Program-made: the position numbers and the translations under genes | Assembly (NCBI GenBank): GCA_023664085.1 | Contig: JAMPGE010000005.1 | Coordinates: forward strand, 1-60,109 | From: Muribaculum sp. | GTDB lineage: Bacteria; Bacteroidota; Bacteroidia; Bacteroidales; Muribaculaceae | Reading direction: 5' to 3' | DNA: 60,109 nucleotides | Part shown: piece by piece, positions 8,999 to 18,268 of the stretch | Numbering within the stretch: position 1 is the stretch's first letter | How the letters are laid out: the number at the start of each line of letters is the position of its first letter | Notes under the pieces: model-generated | The model's input: the letters and a program-made list of their open reading frames with translations, nothing else | What the model was told of the DNA's origin: nothing | The model's database searches: none

Positions 8999-10561
8999 AT
9001 GAAGCCGCTTGATGTCAAAAGATATGATAAGACACATGAAAAGTCCGGAGCGATTTTCCACCATGATCGTTTCGGGCTCATCATGCGCCTTGCGATCCTG
9101 ACCGCGGCGATTCTGCTCGGTTCATCCCATGCCGATGCTTACATCCCCATCCACCACGACGTAGTGGAGCCCGTGGCCGCCGATTCGATTGATTCACTTC
9201 ATTACTACGGTAAGAAGCATTTCTGGAGAGCCTCGGCCGAGGTGGTGGGGTTCAATACAGGCCTTTGGGCATTCGACCGGTTTATCAAGAAAGGAGACTT
9301 TGCATATATTTCGTGGCATTCGATAAAAGAAAACTTCAAACACGGATTTGTGTGGGACAACGATAACCTCGGCACAAACACGTTTTTTCATCCCTACAAC
9401 GGCAGCCTTTACTTTAATGCGGGAAGAGCCAATGGATTCAATTTCTGGCAGTCCGAACTGTTTGCCATAGCCGGAAGCGGCCTGTGGGAGATGTTTATGG
9501 AATGTGAATATCCTTCCACCAACGACTTTATAGCCACCCCGATCGGCGGCGCAGCCATAGGAGAAGTGCTCTTCAGGGCATCTGATGCAATCATCGACAA
9601 CCGGGCCACCGGAGCCGAACGATTCGAGCGGGAGGCCGCCGCCTTCATCATCTCCCCGATGAGGGGATTCAACCGGATAGTCACCGGAGAGGCATGGAGG
9701 ATTTGTCCCACTCCGGGACGTATCTTCGGCCGCCCTCCTTTTTCGGCCCGCGTAAGCCTCGGAGCCAAGATGCTCGCTTACGAGGGACAACTCCGCAGTC
9801 CGCGGGTGGGATTCACCGCCCAAATCGACCTTGAATACGGCGACCGCTTCGAAGCAAGATCCAACAAACCCTACGACTACTTCACCGTCCACGCCGAACT
9901 GCAGGGAATCAAGGATCTCCCTTTTCTTTCACAATTCGAAATAAGAGGCCGCCTGCTTTCGCGCGAACTGTTTGAAAATCATCGTTCGCAAGGAAGTATC
10001 GGATTGTACCAGCACTTTGATTTCTTCGACTCCGACACCATCCCCACTTTCGGACAGGTGCCGTACAAACTTGGAATCCCGGCATGCCTTGGAGCAGGAT
10101 TTATGTTTCGCGACATAGAACGGCGCCATTGGGTATTCGACACTTACGCCCACGTCAATGGCATTATCCTCGGATCCATCCTCTCAGACCATTATCAGAC
10201 AGACCAGCGCAACTATAACTGGGCCTCCGGATTCTCGGTGAAGGCAGGTCTGACCTTTGTATGGAAAAAAGACCGTCTGTCGGTAAGCGTCAACAATGAA
10301 TATTACCGGCTTTTTACCTGGCACGGCTACAAGACCGGCACCGACCTGTCAAAAGTAAATTTCCGCACGCTCAACGTGCAGGGCGATAAATCCGTGGCCT
10401 TTTTCAACGTGACCGAGGCCCGGGTCGACATAAAACTATGGCGACGCCTTTACGCCACTATAGCCTTCAGCAACTATCTGAGATCCACGCGCTACCGCGA
10501 CTTTCCCGACGTGAAATCCTCCACTATGGCCATGCGCGTGATGCTATCCTACAAACTATAA
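8999..10561 (+). CDS. DUF3943 domain-containing envelope protein
   Basis: A protein of 520 residues from the first ATG, or 492 from an internal ATG at 9083. From 9083 it has a clear signal peptide (MRLAILTAAILLGSSHADA), so 9083 may be the true start; there is no strong ribosome binding site to decide. The central region (HSIKENFKHGFVWDNDNLGT, TNDFIATPIGGAAIGEVLFR, SPMRGFNRIVTGEAWR) is the DUF3943 signature of Bacteroidetes. The second half alternates hydrophobic and polar residues and ends in an aromatic strand (MRVMLSYKL), consistent with an outer-membrane beta-barrel. Function unknown. Confidence 0.8.
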   Translation: MKPLDVKRYDKTHEKSGAIFHHDRFGLIMRLAILTAAILLGSSHADAYIPIHHDVVEPVAADSIDSLHYYGKKHFWRASAEVVGFNTGLWAFDRFIKKGDFAYISWHSIKENFKHGFVWDNDNLGTNTFFHPYNGSLYFNAGRANGFNFWQSELFAIAGSGLWEMFMECEYPSTNDFIATPIGGAAIGEVLFRASDAIIDNRATGAERFEREAAAFIISPMRGFNRIVTGEAWRICPTPGRIFGRPPFSARVSLGAKMLAYEGQLRSPRVGFTAQIDLEYGDRFEARSNKPYDYFTVHAELQGIKDLPFLSQFEIRGRLLSRELFENHRSQGSIGLYQHFDFFDSDTIPTFGQVPYKLGIPACLGAGFMFRDIERRHWVFDTYAHVNGIILGSILSDHYQTDQRNYNWASGFSVKAGLTFVWKKDRLSVSVNNEYYRLFTWHGYKTGTDLSKVNFRTLNVQGDKSVAFFNVTEARVDIKLWRRLYATIAFSNYLRSTRYRDFPDVKSSTMAMRVMLSYKL

Positions 10562-10678
10562 AACGAAGGGCAATCTGCATAAAAAGAAAACCATTTTTAC
10601 TCTTATATTGTTAAAAAAACATAAACATCGATGGAGACACCGAATTAAAGGCTTCATCTAACTAAATCTTAATAAACT

Positions 10679-11194
10679 ATGAAAAAATTGTTATTGGCTC
10701 TTGCAGCCCTCTTCGCTATTTCTCTCTCGGCATCCGCACAAACGCTCTACGTATCCTATGGCGGATATACACAGATGGACGCATGCGATAACCACGACCA
10801 CTGGGGCGGCGTAAACACCGCCTGGGGTGCGCTCAACGCCGGTATCGACTTCAATATCGGTTCAAAACTCAAAATCGGACCGTCGTATACCTTCTCATCG
10901 GCCTCCACTGACGGCAAATATTGCAGCCACGTGGCTTATCATGCAGTGCTCCTTAACGTGAAATACGACTACTGGAAACGCGGCATCTGGACACTTTACG
11001 GCCACGGCGGCGTGGGTATCGAGATTTCCCATATGCAGCCCCGCGGATACGACAGCTACAACAAATGCTACTTCGCCGGACAGATCTCTCCGCTCGGAGC
11101 CCGCGTAGGACTCAGCAAAAACTTCAAGGCATTTGCAGAGGTAGGCTTCGGTGCCCAGGGCGTAGTGCAGCTCGGCTTCAGCCTTGACCTATAA
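10679..11194 (+). CDS. Small secreted/outer-membrane beta-barrel protein
   Basis: A 171-residue protein with a classic signal peptide (MKKLLLALAALFAISLSASA, cleavage before QTLYVSY). The mature part is short, rich in Gly, Tyr and alternating strands, and ends in a hydrophobic aromatic strand (GVVQLGFSLDL), as in small eight-stranded outer-membrane barrels. I do not recognise a named family. It has its own 117-bp upstream gap and a strong terminator downstream, so it is probably transcribed alone. Confidence 0.75.
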   Translation: MKKLLLALAALFAISLSASAQTLYVSYGGYTQMDACDNHDHWGGVNTAWGALNAGIDFNIGSKLKIGPSYTFSSASTDGKYCSHVAYHAVLLNVKYDYWKRGIWTLYGHGGVGIEISHMQPRGYDSYNKCYFAGQISPLGARVGLSKNFKAFAEVGFGAQGVVQLGFSLDL

Positions 11195-11249
11195 CCACCT
11201 CATACATTTCACTTCCCACCCTCAATCTCCCCTCCTTTTTATTACCATG

Positions 11250-11280
11250 CGGTGCGCTCCGGCGGAGCGCACCGTCTTTG
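11250..11280 (+). terminator. Terminator after small outer-membrane protein
   Basis: An 11-bp GC-rich perfect stem (CGGTGCGCTCC, loop GGC, GGAGCGCACCG) at 11250-11274 followed by a T-rich stretch. It separates the upstream gene from the mrcA promoter. Confidence 0.85.
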
Positions 11281-11281
11281 T

Positions 11282-11313
11282 GTTGTGCATTTGGCTTTTT
11301 TTTTCTAACTTTG
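11282..11313 (+). promoter_or_regulatory. Bacteroidetes-type promoter of PBP1A gene
   Basis: GTTG at 11282-11285, 20 bp, then TAACTTTG at 11306-11313. The expected start point falls inside the imperfect inverted repeat at 11314-11367. Confidence 0.7.
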
Positions 11314-11367
11314 CCAATGAAGTTGTCTAAACTTATTTACGAAAGTTTAAATCACTTCATTATCATT
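11314..11367. repeat. Imperfect inverted repeat with dispersed motif CCAATGAAGTTGTCTAAAC
   Basis: The left arm CCAATGAAGTTGTCTAAACT starts at 11314. The right arm, ending in TCATTGG at 11367, reads as its imperfect reverse complement. The same motif recurs at 41226-41245 and, in palindromic form, at 49424-49448. It lies between the promoter and start codon of the PBP1A gene and so would form a hairpin in the mRNA leader. Confidence 0.7.
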
Positions 11368-11377
11368 GGTAAATCGT

Positions 11378-13819
11378 ATGAGCGAAAATAAGAATAATCC
11401 AGCCGACATCGCCGGCTCCCTCCATAATGACGCACGCACCAAGACACAGCGCAACCGCAAAATCGTAAGATGGCTCTGGGCCTCTTTTCTGGGCGTGGGC
11501 TTTGTCATTGCCCTCCTTCTCCTGTTGATCTACAATGGAGTGATTGGCTATATGCCTCCGATTGAGGAACTTGAAGATCCTCATTCAAAGCTCGCATCAG
11601 TGGTGTACGCATCCGATGGCACCACCGAACTTGGCCGTTACTTCCAGGGAAACGCCAATCGGGTCAACAACGATTATGAATCCGTGTCGCCCTACGTGAT
11701 CGATGCTCTGATCTCCACGGAAGACGTCCGCTTCAATTCCCACTCCGGCATAGACTTCATGGCACTCGGCCGAACCGCCGTCAAGACCCTGATGATGGGC
11801 GACAAATCTTCCGGCGGCGGCTCCACCATCACCCAGCAGCTTGCCAAGCAGCTTTATTCCCAGCCCTCAAGAAATATCTTCAAACGAGCAGTGCAGAAGC
11901 CTATCGAATGGATGATCGCAATAAAACTCGAGCGCTTCTATACCAAAGAGGAAATCATAAGCATGTATCTGAACCGTTTTGACTTCCTCAACAATGCAGT
12001 AGGAATCAAGACCGCAGCCAACGTATATTTCGGAAAAGAGCCGCAGCAGCTGAAATGTGAGGAGGCCGCCATGCTCATCGGCATGCTGAAGAACCCGAGC
12101 TATTATAATCCCCTGCGCCATCCGGAGCGTACGCGCAACCGCAGAAACGTAGTGCTCGACCAGATGGTGAAGGCCGGTAAATTGTCGCAACAAGACGCCG
12201 ACTCTCTCAAAAATCTTCCTCTTGCCATTGATTACCATAAAGTTGACTTCCACGAGGGAGGAGCTCCTTATCTTCGTGAGGAAATCCGAAAGATGATGAT
12301 GGCCCAGAAGCCCAGCCGTCCCGAGAGATCGAAATACGGCTCTGATCTGGCCTACAATATCGCTTACGGCAACTATCGCACAGACTCTACACAGTGGGAG
12401 AAAAACCCGCTTTACGGCTGGATCGAGAAAAATCCCCGTCCCGACGGAAGCAAGTATAACTTATATACTGACGGACTCCGCATCTATACCACAATCGACG
12501 TAAAGATGCAGGAATATGCCGAGGAAGCCGTGAATCAGCATCTTGGAGGCACACTTCAGCCCGCCTTCGACAATCAGAAGCGCAACAGCCCCAAAGGCCC
12601 TTATTCTACAGATTTAACCGCATCCCAGTTTAAGTCTGCCATAGACGCTGCCATGAAGCAGACTCCGAGATGGCAGATCATGGCGTCGGCCGGCATCTCG
12701 GAAGATGAGATACGGCGCTCCTTCAGGGAAAAATACAGTATGGACGTATTTGCTTACGTGAAGAAAGGCGGAAAGATTGTGCCCGGCACTAAGACCGTGA
12801 CCATGTCGCCTTACGATTCACTGCTCTATATGAAGGGAATACTGCGTACGGGCCTTGTGAGCATGGACCCCATCACGGGTTATGTCAAAGCATATGTGGG
12901 CGGCCCGGATTATACTTATTTCCAGTATGATATGGCCGGACAGGGTAAACGTCAGATCGGATCCACGGTGAAGCCGTTTCTATATACGCTGGCTCTCGAA
13001 AACGATTATACCCCTTGCTCAACCATCCTCAACACCCAGCCGCGCTACGGCAATTGGGCACCCCGCAACTCCGGAGGAGGAAGAATCGGCCAGTCGGTGG
13101 ATCTGCAGTGGGCTCTCACCACCTCCAACAACTGGATCTCCGCCAAACTCATAGCGGACCTTACTCCTCAGAATCTTGTCAACAAGATGCGGGCCTTCGG
13201 CATCACAGGATATATCGATGCCACCATGCCCCTTTGTCTGGGCACCGCCGACGTATCAGTAAAAGAGATGGTAGGGGCTTATTCAGCCTTTGCCAACCAC
13301 GGATTGCGGGTGGACCCGGTGTTTGTGACACGTATCGAAGACAATCAGGGTAATCCTATCTATACGGCCATGCCTCATCACGAAGAGGTGACCAATGAGA
13401 ACACGGCCGCCAATATGGTGAAGATGCTTGAGAGCGTAATCAACAACGGCACGGGCCGGGCGTTGCGTTCATCGTATGGCATCTCCGCAGAAATGGGCGG
13501 TAAGACAGGTACCACCAACTCCAACTCAGATGCCTGGTTTATGGGCTTCACCCCCGATCTGGTGACCGGAGTGTGGGTAGGAGGCGAGGAACGTACCATC
13601 CGCTTCAACTCCATGGCCTTCGGTCAGGGCGCTCGTGCCGCCATGCCTATCTACGGACTGTATATGAAGAAGGTATATGCCGATCCCAAACTGCCGTATA
13701 AGCAGGATGCAAAATTCTCCTTCCCCGAGACCTTTGTGTACTGCGCGGGAGGATATTCCGGCGGAGGCGGAGGCGAATCGGAAGAGACAGCCGACGTGGT
13801 GGAGGGAGTGTTTGAGTAG
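11378..13819 (+). CDS. Penicillin-binding protein 1A (bifunctional transglycosylase/transpeptidase)
   Basis: An 813-residue class A PBP that polymerises and cross-links peptidoglycan at the inner membrane. After a short cytoplasmic tail there is one membrane segment (about residues 30-52). The GT51 domain has STEDVRFNSHSGIDFMALGR with the catalytic Glu near residue 115, and GGGSTITQQLAKQLY. The transpeptidase domain has the S-x-x-K motif GSTVKPFLY (Ser about 529), SNN, and KTGTTNSNSDAWF. The C-terminus is a Gly- and acid-rich tail. ATG at 11378 is preferred to a TTG four codons upstream. It converges on pgm over a shared terminator. Confidence 0.95.
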   Translation: MSENKNNPADIAGSLHNDARTKTQRNRKIVRWLWASFLGVGFVIALLLLLIYNGVIGYMPPIEELEDPHSKLASVVYASDGTTELGRYFQGNANRVNNDYESVSPYVIDALISTEDVRFNSHSGIDFMALGRTAVKTLMMGDKSSGGGSTITQQLAKQLYSQPSRNIFKRAVQKPIEWMIAIKLERFYTKEEIISMYLNRFDFLNNAVGIKTAANVYFGKEPQQLKCEEAAMLIGMLKNPSYYNPLRHPERTRNRRNVVLDQMVKAGKLSQQDADSLKNLPLAIDYHKVDFHEGGAPYLREEIRKMMMAQKPSRPERSKYGSDLAYNIAYGNYRTDSTQWEKNPLYGWIEKNPRPDGSKYNLYTDGLRIYTTIDVKMQEYAEEAVNQHLGGTLQPAFDNQKRNSPKGPYSTDLTASQFKSAIDAAMKQTPRWQIMASAGISEDEIRRSFREKYSMDVFAYVKKGGKIVPGTKTVTMSPYDSLLYMKGILRTGLVSMDPITGYVKAYVGGPDYTYFQYDMAGQGKRQIGSTVKPFLYTLALENDYTPCSTILNTQPRYGNWAPRNSGGGRIGQSVDLQWALTTSNNWISAKLIADLTPQNLVNKMRAFGITGYIDATMPLCLGTADVSVKEMVGAYSAFANHGLRVDPVFVTRIEDNQGNPIYTAMPHHEEVTNENTAANMVKMLESVINNGTGRALRSSYGISAEMGGKTGTTNSNSDAWFMGFTPDLVTGVWVGGEERTIRFNSMAFGQGARAAMPIYGLYMKKVYADPKLPYKQDAKFSFPETFVYCAGGYSGGGGGESEETADVVEGVFE

Positions 13820-13823
13820 TAAA

Positions 13824-13884
13824 TAGCTATTATAGCTACTATAGCTGCTATAGCTAATATAGCTGCTATAGCTAATATAGTTGC
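13824..13884. repeat. 9-bp tandem repeat downstream of PBP1A gene
   Basis: About seven copies of a 9-bp unit related to TATAGCTRMTA-phase (TAGCTATTA, TAGCTACTA, TAGCTGCTA, TAGCTAATA and so on) lie directly after the PBP1A stop codon and before the bidirectional terminator. The unit is self-complementary around TATAGCTA, so the array can also fold. Confidence 0.9.
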
Positions 13885-13922
13885 TTTTGTTGCTTTCGGC
13901 TCAAATATTTTCGCAGATATAA

Positions 13923-13961
13923 AGAGAGGGTGTGTCTTCGATGGAGACACACCCTCTCTGT
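13923..13961. terminator. Bidirectional terminator between PBP1A gene and pgm
   Basis: A long stem pairs GAGAGGGTGTGTCT with AGACACACCCTCTC across a short loop. It lies between two convergent genes and can stop transcription from both sides. Confidence 0.85.
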
Positions 13962-13986
13962 TATTTCGTAGGTTTCTCTATTGCGG

Positions 13987-15738
13987 TTATTTCACGCCGA
14001 GGTCTTCAAGTACTTTGTCGATGTGCTTGTCGGCAACTTTCACGAGGTCTTCATACTGAGCTTTGTCGGTCATGTTCTCACGCACTTCGATGTAGAACTT
14101 TATTTTGGGCTCTGTGCCTGAAGGACGGATCGATACTTTGTCGCCGCTTTCGGTGAAGAACTGTAGCACGTTGCTCGTGGCCGGGAAGTTCATCTTTGTG
14201 AGTTCGCCGGTGGCGAGGTTGCGGCAGTTGAGGTCGGAGTAATCCTTAATCATTACCACTTTGCTGCCAGCGAGTTCTTTGGGAGGATTCTCGCGGTAAT
14301 TCTTCATCATGGCAAGGATTTCGTCGGCGCCGGTCTTGCCGGGACGCACCACGCTCACACCGCGCTCGCGACTGAAGCCGTACTTGGCGTAGATGTCGAC
14401 CACGAGTTCGTAGAGGTTCAAGCCCTGCTCCGCGGCCCAGGCAGCGATCTCACACATCAGCGAGATGGCGGATACGGAGTCTTTATCGCGGCAGAATGTC
14501 TCGGCCAGGAAGCCGTAGCTTTCCTCACCGCCACCCAGATAGCGGCCTTTGCCTTCCATGTTGCGCATTACGTCGGCGATCCACTTGAAGCCGGTGTAGC
14601 AGTCGAAGCATTTCACACCGTTTGCATCGGCGATACGCTTGATGGTTTCGGTGGTGACGATGGTCTTCACGCAGTATTCGTCGCCTTTGATCTTGCCGAG
14701 TTCTACATTACGGGTGATGATGTAGTATAGGAACACCATGCAGATCTGGTTGCCGTTGAGCAGCTGGTAATCACCTTTCTTGTCGCGAACCACCACACCG
14801 ATACGGTCGGCATCCGGGTCGGAGGCGAGAACGATGCTGGCACCAGTCTGGCGGGCACGCTCTATACCCATGGCCATTGCCTCGGGATTCTCCGGGTTGG
14901 GAGATTTCACGGTGGGGAAATCACCGCTCTGGATATCCTGCTCGGGCACATGGATAATATCGTCGAAGCCCCACATTTTAAGAGAATCGTACATCACACG
15001 CAGGCCGGTGCCGTGGATAGGAGTGTATACGATCTTCATATCGTGGTGTTTTTTGTCGATTTCGGGGCTAAGGCTCAGAGTATGCACGTCTTTGAGAAAC
15101 TGCTGGTCCATATCCTTGCCAAGGGCGGAGATGAGTTCCTTCTTGGGAGTGAATTTGATTTGGTCCACGCTCTTGATGGCATTCACGTATTCGATGGTCT
15201 CCACGTCGTGCGGGGAAATCATCTGTGCGCCGTCGCTCCAGTAAGCCTTATAGCCGTTGTATTCCTTGGGATTGTGGCTGGCGGTGATGTTAACGCCGCT
15301 TTGGCATCCAAGTTTACGGATAGCGTAGCTTACCTCGGGAGTGGGCTGCGGGCCGTCGAAGAGGTATACCCTGATATCGTTGGCCGAGAAGATGTCGGCT
15401 ACGAGTTCGGCGAATTTGCGGGAGTTGTGGCGCACGTCATGGCCTACTACCACGCTTATCTGCGGTAATCCTTTGAAACTGTCTTTAAGATAATTGGCCA
15501 GGCCCTGAGTGGCGGCTCCCACGGTGTAGATGTTCATGCGGTTGGTGCCGGCGCCCATCACGCCGCGCAGTCCTCCGGTGCCGAATTCAAGATCTTTGTA
15601 GAAGGCTTCTATAAGTTCGGTCTTATCGTCGGCGTCAAGCATGGCCTGAACTTCCCTGCGTGTTTCTTCATCGTATTGTGGTCCGAGCCACTTTTGGGCA
15701 CGCTCAATGCATGTCTGTAATAACTGATCGTTGCTCAT
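13987..15738 (-). CDS. Phosphoglucomutase/phosphomannomutase (alpha-D-phosphohexomutase)
   Basis: A 583-residue four-domain phosphohexomutase that interconverts sugar 1- and 6-phosphates for glycogen, capsule and nucleotide-sugar synthesis. Motifs in order: GTGGLRGVMGAGTNRMN near residue 51, the phosphoserine loop TASHNPKEYNGYK, the metal loop DPDADRIGV, the sugar-binding GGGEESYGF, and the phosphate-binding RPSGTEPKIKFY near the C-terminus. The length and GTGGLRG motif place it in the PGM2-like group common in Bacteroidetes. Start ATG at 15738; its promoter lies about 145 bp upstream, leaving a long leader. Confidence 0.95.
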   Translation of the reverse strand: MSNDQLLQTCIERAQKWLGPQYDEETRREVQAMLDADDKTELIEAFYKDLEFGTGGLRGVMGAGTNRMNIYTVGAATQGLANYLKDSFKGLPQISVVVGHDVRHNSRKFAELVADIFSANDIRVYLFDGPQPTPEVSYAIRKLGCQSGVNITASHNPKEYNGYKAYWSDGAQMISPHDVETIEYVNAIKSVDQIKFTPKKELISALGKDMDQQFLKDVHTLSLSPEIDKKHHDMKIVYTPIHGTGLRVMYDSLKMWGFDDIIHVPEQDIQSGDFPTVKSPNPENPEAMAMGIERARQTGASIVLASDPDADRIGVVVRDKKGDYQLLNGNQICMVFLYYIITRNVELGKIKGDEYCVKTIVTTETIKRIADANGVKCFDCYTGFKWIADVMRNMEGKGRYLGGGEESYGFLAETFCRDKDSVSAISLMCEIAAWAAEQGLNLYELVVDIYAKYGFSRERGVSVVRPGKTGADEILAMMKNYRENPPKELAGSKVVMIKDYSDLNCRNLATGELTKMNFPATSNVLQFFTESGDKVSIRPSGTEPKIKFYIEVRENMTDKAQYEDLVKVADKHIDKVLEDLGVK

Positions 15739-15882
15739 AATTGGGTTATATATCTTTTAAATCTTTATATTGTAGAAGGCTTATGGGGCCTATGAGTCTT
15801 ATGGGCTTAAGGACCTTATAAGACTTGTTGTCTCTTGGAGATTTTATCGTCGGGTTATATATCTTTGTCTTTAAGTTAAACG

Positions 15883-15913
15883 CAAATTTAGCAAAAAAGT
15901 TTTAGTATTCAAA
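15883..15913 (-). promoter_or_regulatory. Bacteroidetes-type promoter of pgm
   Basis: On the minus strand TTTG (15913-15910), 19 bp, then TAAATTTG (15890-15883). The leader to the pgm ATG is about 140 nt and contains a direct repeat GGGTTATATATCTTT (near 15742 and 15852). Confidence 0.7.
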
Positions 15914-15956
15914 ACTAAGAGTCCGTTTCATCCAAGTTTCATCTATCCTGTTTGAA

Positions 15957-15988
15957 TTTGGAATAGTGTGGCGGATTTGCTAACTTTG
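15957..15988 (+). promoter_or_regulatory. Bacteroidetes-type promoter of yicC-gmk operon
   Basis: TTTG at 15957-15960, exactly 20 bp, then TAACTTTG at 15981-15988. It is back-to-back with the pgm promoter and about 65 bp upstream of the yicC start codon. Confidence 0.8.
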
Positions 15989-16053
15989 CGTCTGCATTGC
16001 AATGAATGGGCCGGGCAGCGATGCCGGCTCACTTACTCCAAAAGAATACAAAG

Positions 16054-16941
16054 ATGATATTATCTATGACAGGCTTCGGCCGTGGAGTAGCCGCTTCCGA
16101 TACGCGACGTTTTACAGCCGAGGTAAAATCTCTCAATAGTAAGCAACTTGACTTTTCAATGCGGGCACCTTCCTATCTGAAGGAACTGGAGGTGGAGACC
16201 CGCAATATAGCTTCCGCGATGCTCGAACGCGGCAAAGTGGACTTATCGGTCACCGTAGAGCAGATAGGCGCGGAAAGCGCCGCTACTTTCAACGTGCCCC
16301 TTATGCAGAATTACAAGGCCCAGATAGAGACCATGGGAGCATCCTTGGGTCTGGAATCTCCTCAGGATTGGTATTCGCTTTTGCTTCGTCTGCCGGATTC
16401 CATGAGGACCGAGACTTCCCCGCTTTCGGAAGAAGACACGAAGGCCTGCCGTCAGGCCATCGCCGATGCTTTTGAGGCTCTCATCGGCTTCAGAGCCACA
16501 GAGGGCGCGAAACTCTATGGATTTCTCCGCGGCAAAGTGGAGGCCATAGGCCGATACCTCGGTGAAGTGGACCCGTATGAAAGCGAAAGAGTGCCAAGAA
16601 TACGTCAGCGTCTTGAAGAGCAGCTGCAACACCTTGACTCAATTGACTTTGACAAGGGACGTCTCGAGCAGGAGCTGATCTTCTATATTGAGAAACTCGA
16701 CGTGAACGAGGAGAAGCAGCGCCTGCGTTCGCATCTTGATTACTTTGTGGAGACACTGGGCGACGAAACCACTCCGCCCGTGCGCGGACTGGGCAAGAAA
16801 CTCGGATTTATAGCCCAGGAAATGGGCCGCGAGATCAATACACTCGGCTCAAAGAGCAACCACGCCCAGATGCAGAAAATCGTGGTGAATATGAAAGACG
16901 AACTGGAACAGATCAAGGAGCAGGTGCTCAACGTACTCTGA
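16054..16941 (+). CDS. YicC/YloC family endoribonuclease
   Basis: A 295-residue protein starting MILSMTGFGRGVA, the invariant opening of the YicC/YloC family, and ending with the conserved C-terminal block GKKLGFIAQEMGREINTLGSK followed by MKDELEQIKEQVLNVL. Members are metal-dependent endoribonucleases. The ATG at 16054 is chosen because the family starts here; a longer frame from 16006 is leader sequence. The stop overlaps the gmk start by one base (TGATG), so the two are translationally coupled. Confidence 0.92.
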   Translation: MILSMTGFGRGVAASDTRRFTAEVKSLNSKQLDFSMRAPSYLKELEVETRNIASAMLERGKVDLSVTVEQIGAESAATFNVPLMQNYKAQIETMGASLGLESPQDWYSLLLRLPDSMRTETSPLSEEDTKACRQAIADAFEALIGFRATEGAKLYGFLRGKVEAIGRYLGEVDPYESERVPRIRQRLEEQLQHLDSIDFDKGRLEQELIFYIEKLDVNEEKQRLRSHLDYFVETLGDETTPPVRGLGKKLGFIAQEMGREINTLGSKSNHAQMQKIVVNMKDELEQIKEQVLNVL

Positions 16942-17510
16942 TGAAAGGACACATAATAATACTTTCGGCACCTTCAGGCACGGGAAAATCCACAATCATA
17001 TCCCGATTGATGCGGATGCCTGATTTGAATCTTGGTTTTTCGATATCGGCTACCAGCCGCCAACCCCGCGGTGAGGAGCAAAACGGACGCGAATATTACT
17101 TCATAAGTCCTGAAGAATTCCGACATCGAGTAGAGCGCGGGGAGTTTGTGGAATGGGAGGAAGTGTATCCCGGCACGTGCTACGGCACTTTGGAGAGTGA
17201 AGTGGAGCGCGTCACGTCCGACGGCCATAACCTGATCATGGATATAGACGTAAAAGGCGGCCTGAACGTGAAGAAGCGTTATGGCGACAGGGCTGTGAGC
17301 ATATTTATCCTGCCGCCGTCGGTGGAGGAACTTGAAAGACGTCTTCGCGGTCGCGCTACCGACAGCGACGATACCATTCGCAAACGTCTCGACAAAGCGG
17401 AATATGAACTTGATTTCGCCGATAAGTACGACTATCGCGTGACCAACGACAATCTGGATCATGCCGTGGCGGAAGTGGCTTCGATAATCCGTAAAAGCGT
17501 AAGGGGATAA
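16941..17510 (+). CDS. gmk: Guanylate kinase
   Basis: A 189-residue enzyme that phosphorylates GMP to GDP with ATP. The P-loop SAPSGTGKSTIISRL is at residues about 8-22, and the GMP-binding SATSRQPRGEEQNGREYYFIS follows, with the lid region RLRGRATDSDDTIRKRL near the C-terminal third. Length and order are as in the family. It is coupled to yicC and followed by nadD after 61 bp, forming a nucleotide/RNA metabolism operon. Confidence 0.96.
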   Translation: MKGHIIILSAPSGTGKSTIISRLMRMPDLNLGFSISATSRQPRGEEQNGREYYFISPEEFRHRVERGEFVEWEEVYPGTCYGTLESEVERVTSDGHNLIMDIDVKGGLNVKKRYGDRAVSIFILPPSVEELERRLRGRATDSDDTIRKRLDKAEYELDFADKYDYRVTNDNLDHAVAEVASIIRKSVRG

Positions 17511-17571
17511 ATCGCAGGGCAGAGTGTAAGGTCAGAATATCAAGCATAAAACCACAGTTTCAGGGTAAATA

Positions 17572-18195
17572 ATGGAGACAAAAGGCTTGCGAAAGAGAGT
17601 GGCCGTATACGGCGGCACGTTTGATCCGCCCCACTACGGACATCTCAACGTGGCCCGTGAGGTGCTTGCCGCCGGACTCGCCGATGAGGTATGGCTAATG
17701 GTCAGCCCGCAGAATCCGCTCAAGCAGGACAGGACCATGTCGCCCGAGGGAAAACGGCTTGAGATGACCGGATGTCTCATCAAGAACGAATCGGGAATCA
17801 TTGTAAGTGATTTTGAATTCTCGTTGCCGCGCCCGTCGTATACCGCGAGCACTTTGAAGGCCTTGACGCAGGCATTTCCCCGTTATGAATTTATCCCTGT
17901 GGTGGGCGCCGACAATCTGCAGTCGCTCCCACGCTGGAAATCTCCCGACGAGATAATACGCCGATTCGGCCTGATCGTATATCCCCGCCCGGGGATAGAT
18001 ATTGCAAACATTGTGGACAATGTGTTTGCAACCATTCGGCTGCCCCAACCGTTGATACAAAAGGTGAATATACTTAGGAACGCACCTCAGATGGATGTAT
18101 CGTCAACCGAAATACGCAGGCTCCTCAGCGCCGGAATTCCTACGGACAATCTATTGCCCCGCGAAGTGGCCTGTATCTATGGATCCTGCCGCTGA
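17572..18195 (+). CDS. nadD: Nicotinate-nucleotide adenylyltransferase
   Basis: A 207-residue enzyme that adenylylates nicotinate mononucleotide in NAD synthesis. The nucleotidyltransferase motif GGTFDPPHYGHLNVA is at about residues 15-29, MVSPQNPLK binds the substrate region, and the C-terminal VSSTEIRRLL is the ISSTxIR motif that binds ATP. Start at 17572 by position in the operon; a few N-terminal residues may be optional. Confidence 0.94.
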   Translation: METKGLRKRVAVYGGTFDPPHYGHLNVAREVLAAGLADEVWLMVSPQNPLKQDRTMSPEGKRLEMTGCLIKNESGIIVSDFEFSLPRPSYTASTLKALTQAFPRYEFIPVVGADNLQSLPRWKSPDEIIRRFGLIVYPRPGIDIANIVDNVFATIRLPQPLIQKVNILRNAPQMDVSSTEIRRLLSAGIPTDNLLPREVACIYGSCR

Positions 18196-18268
18196 AAGGG
18201 AAAACAACACAAGATAATACCCTGCTCCGAAACTATAAACCGCAAAAAGGAAATACTCTTACCAAACC

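Noticed and set aside
13651..13950. Minus-strand frame with repeated LAIAAI residues
   Set aside because: It only reads through the 9-bp tandem repeat and the shared terminator; no start signal or family match.
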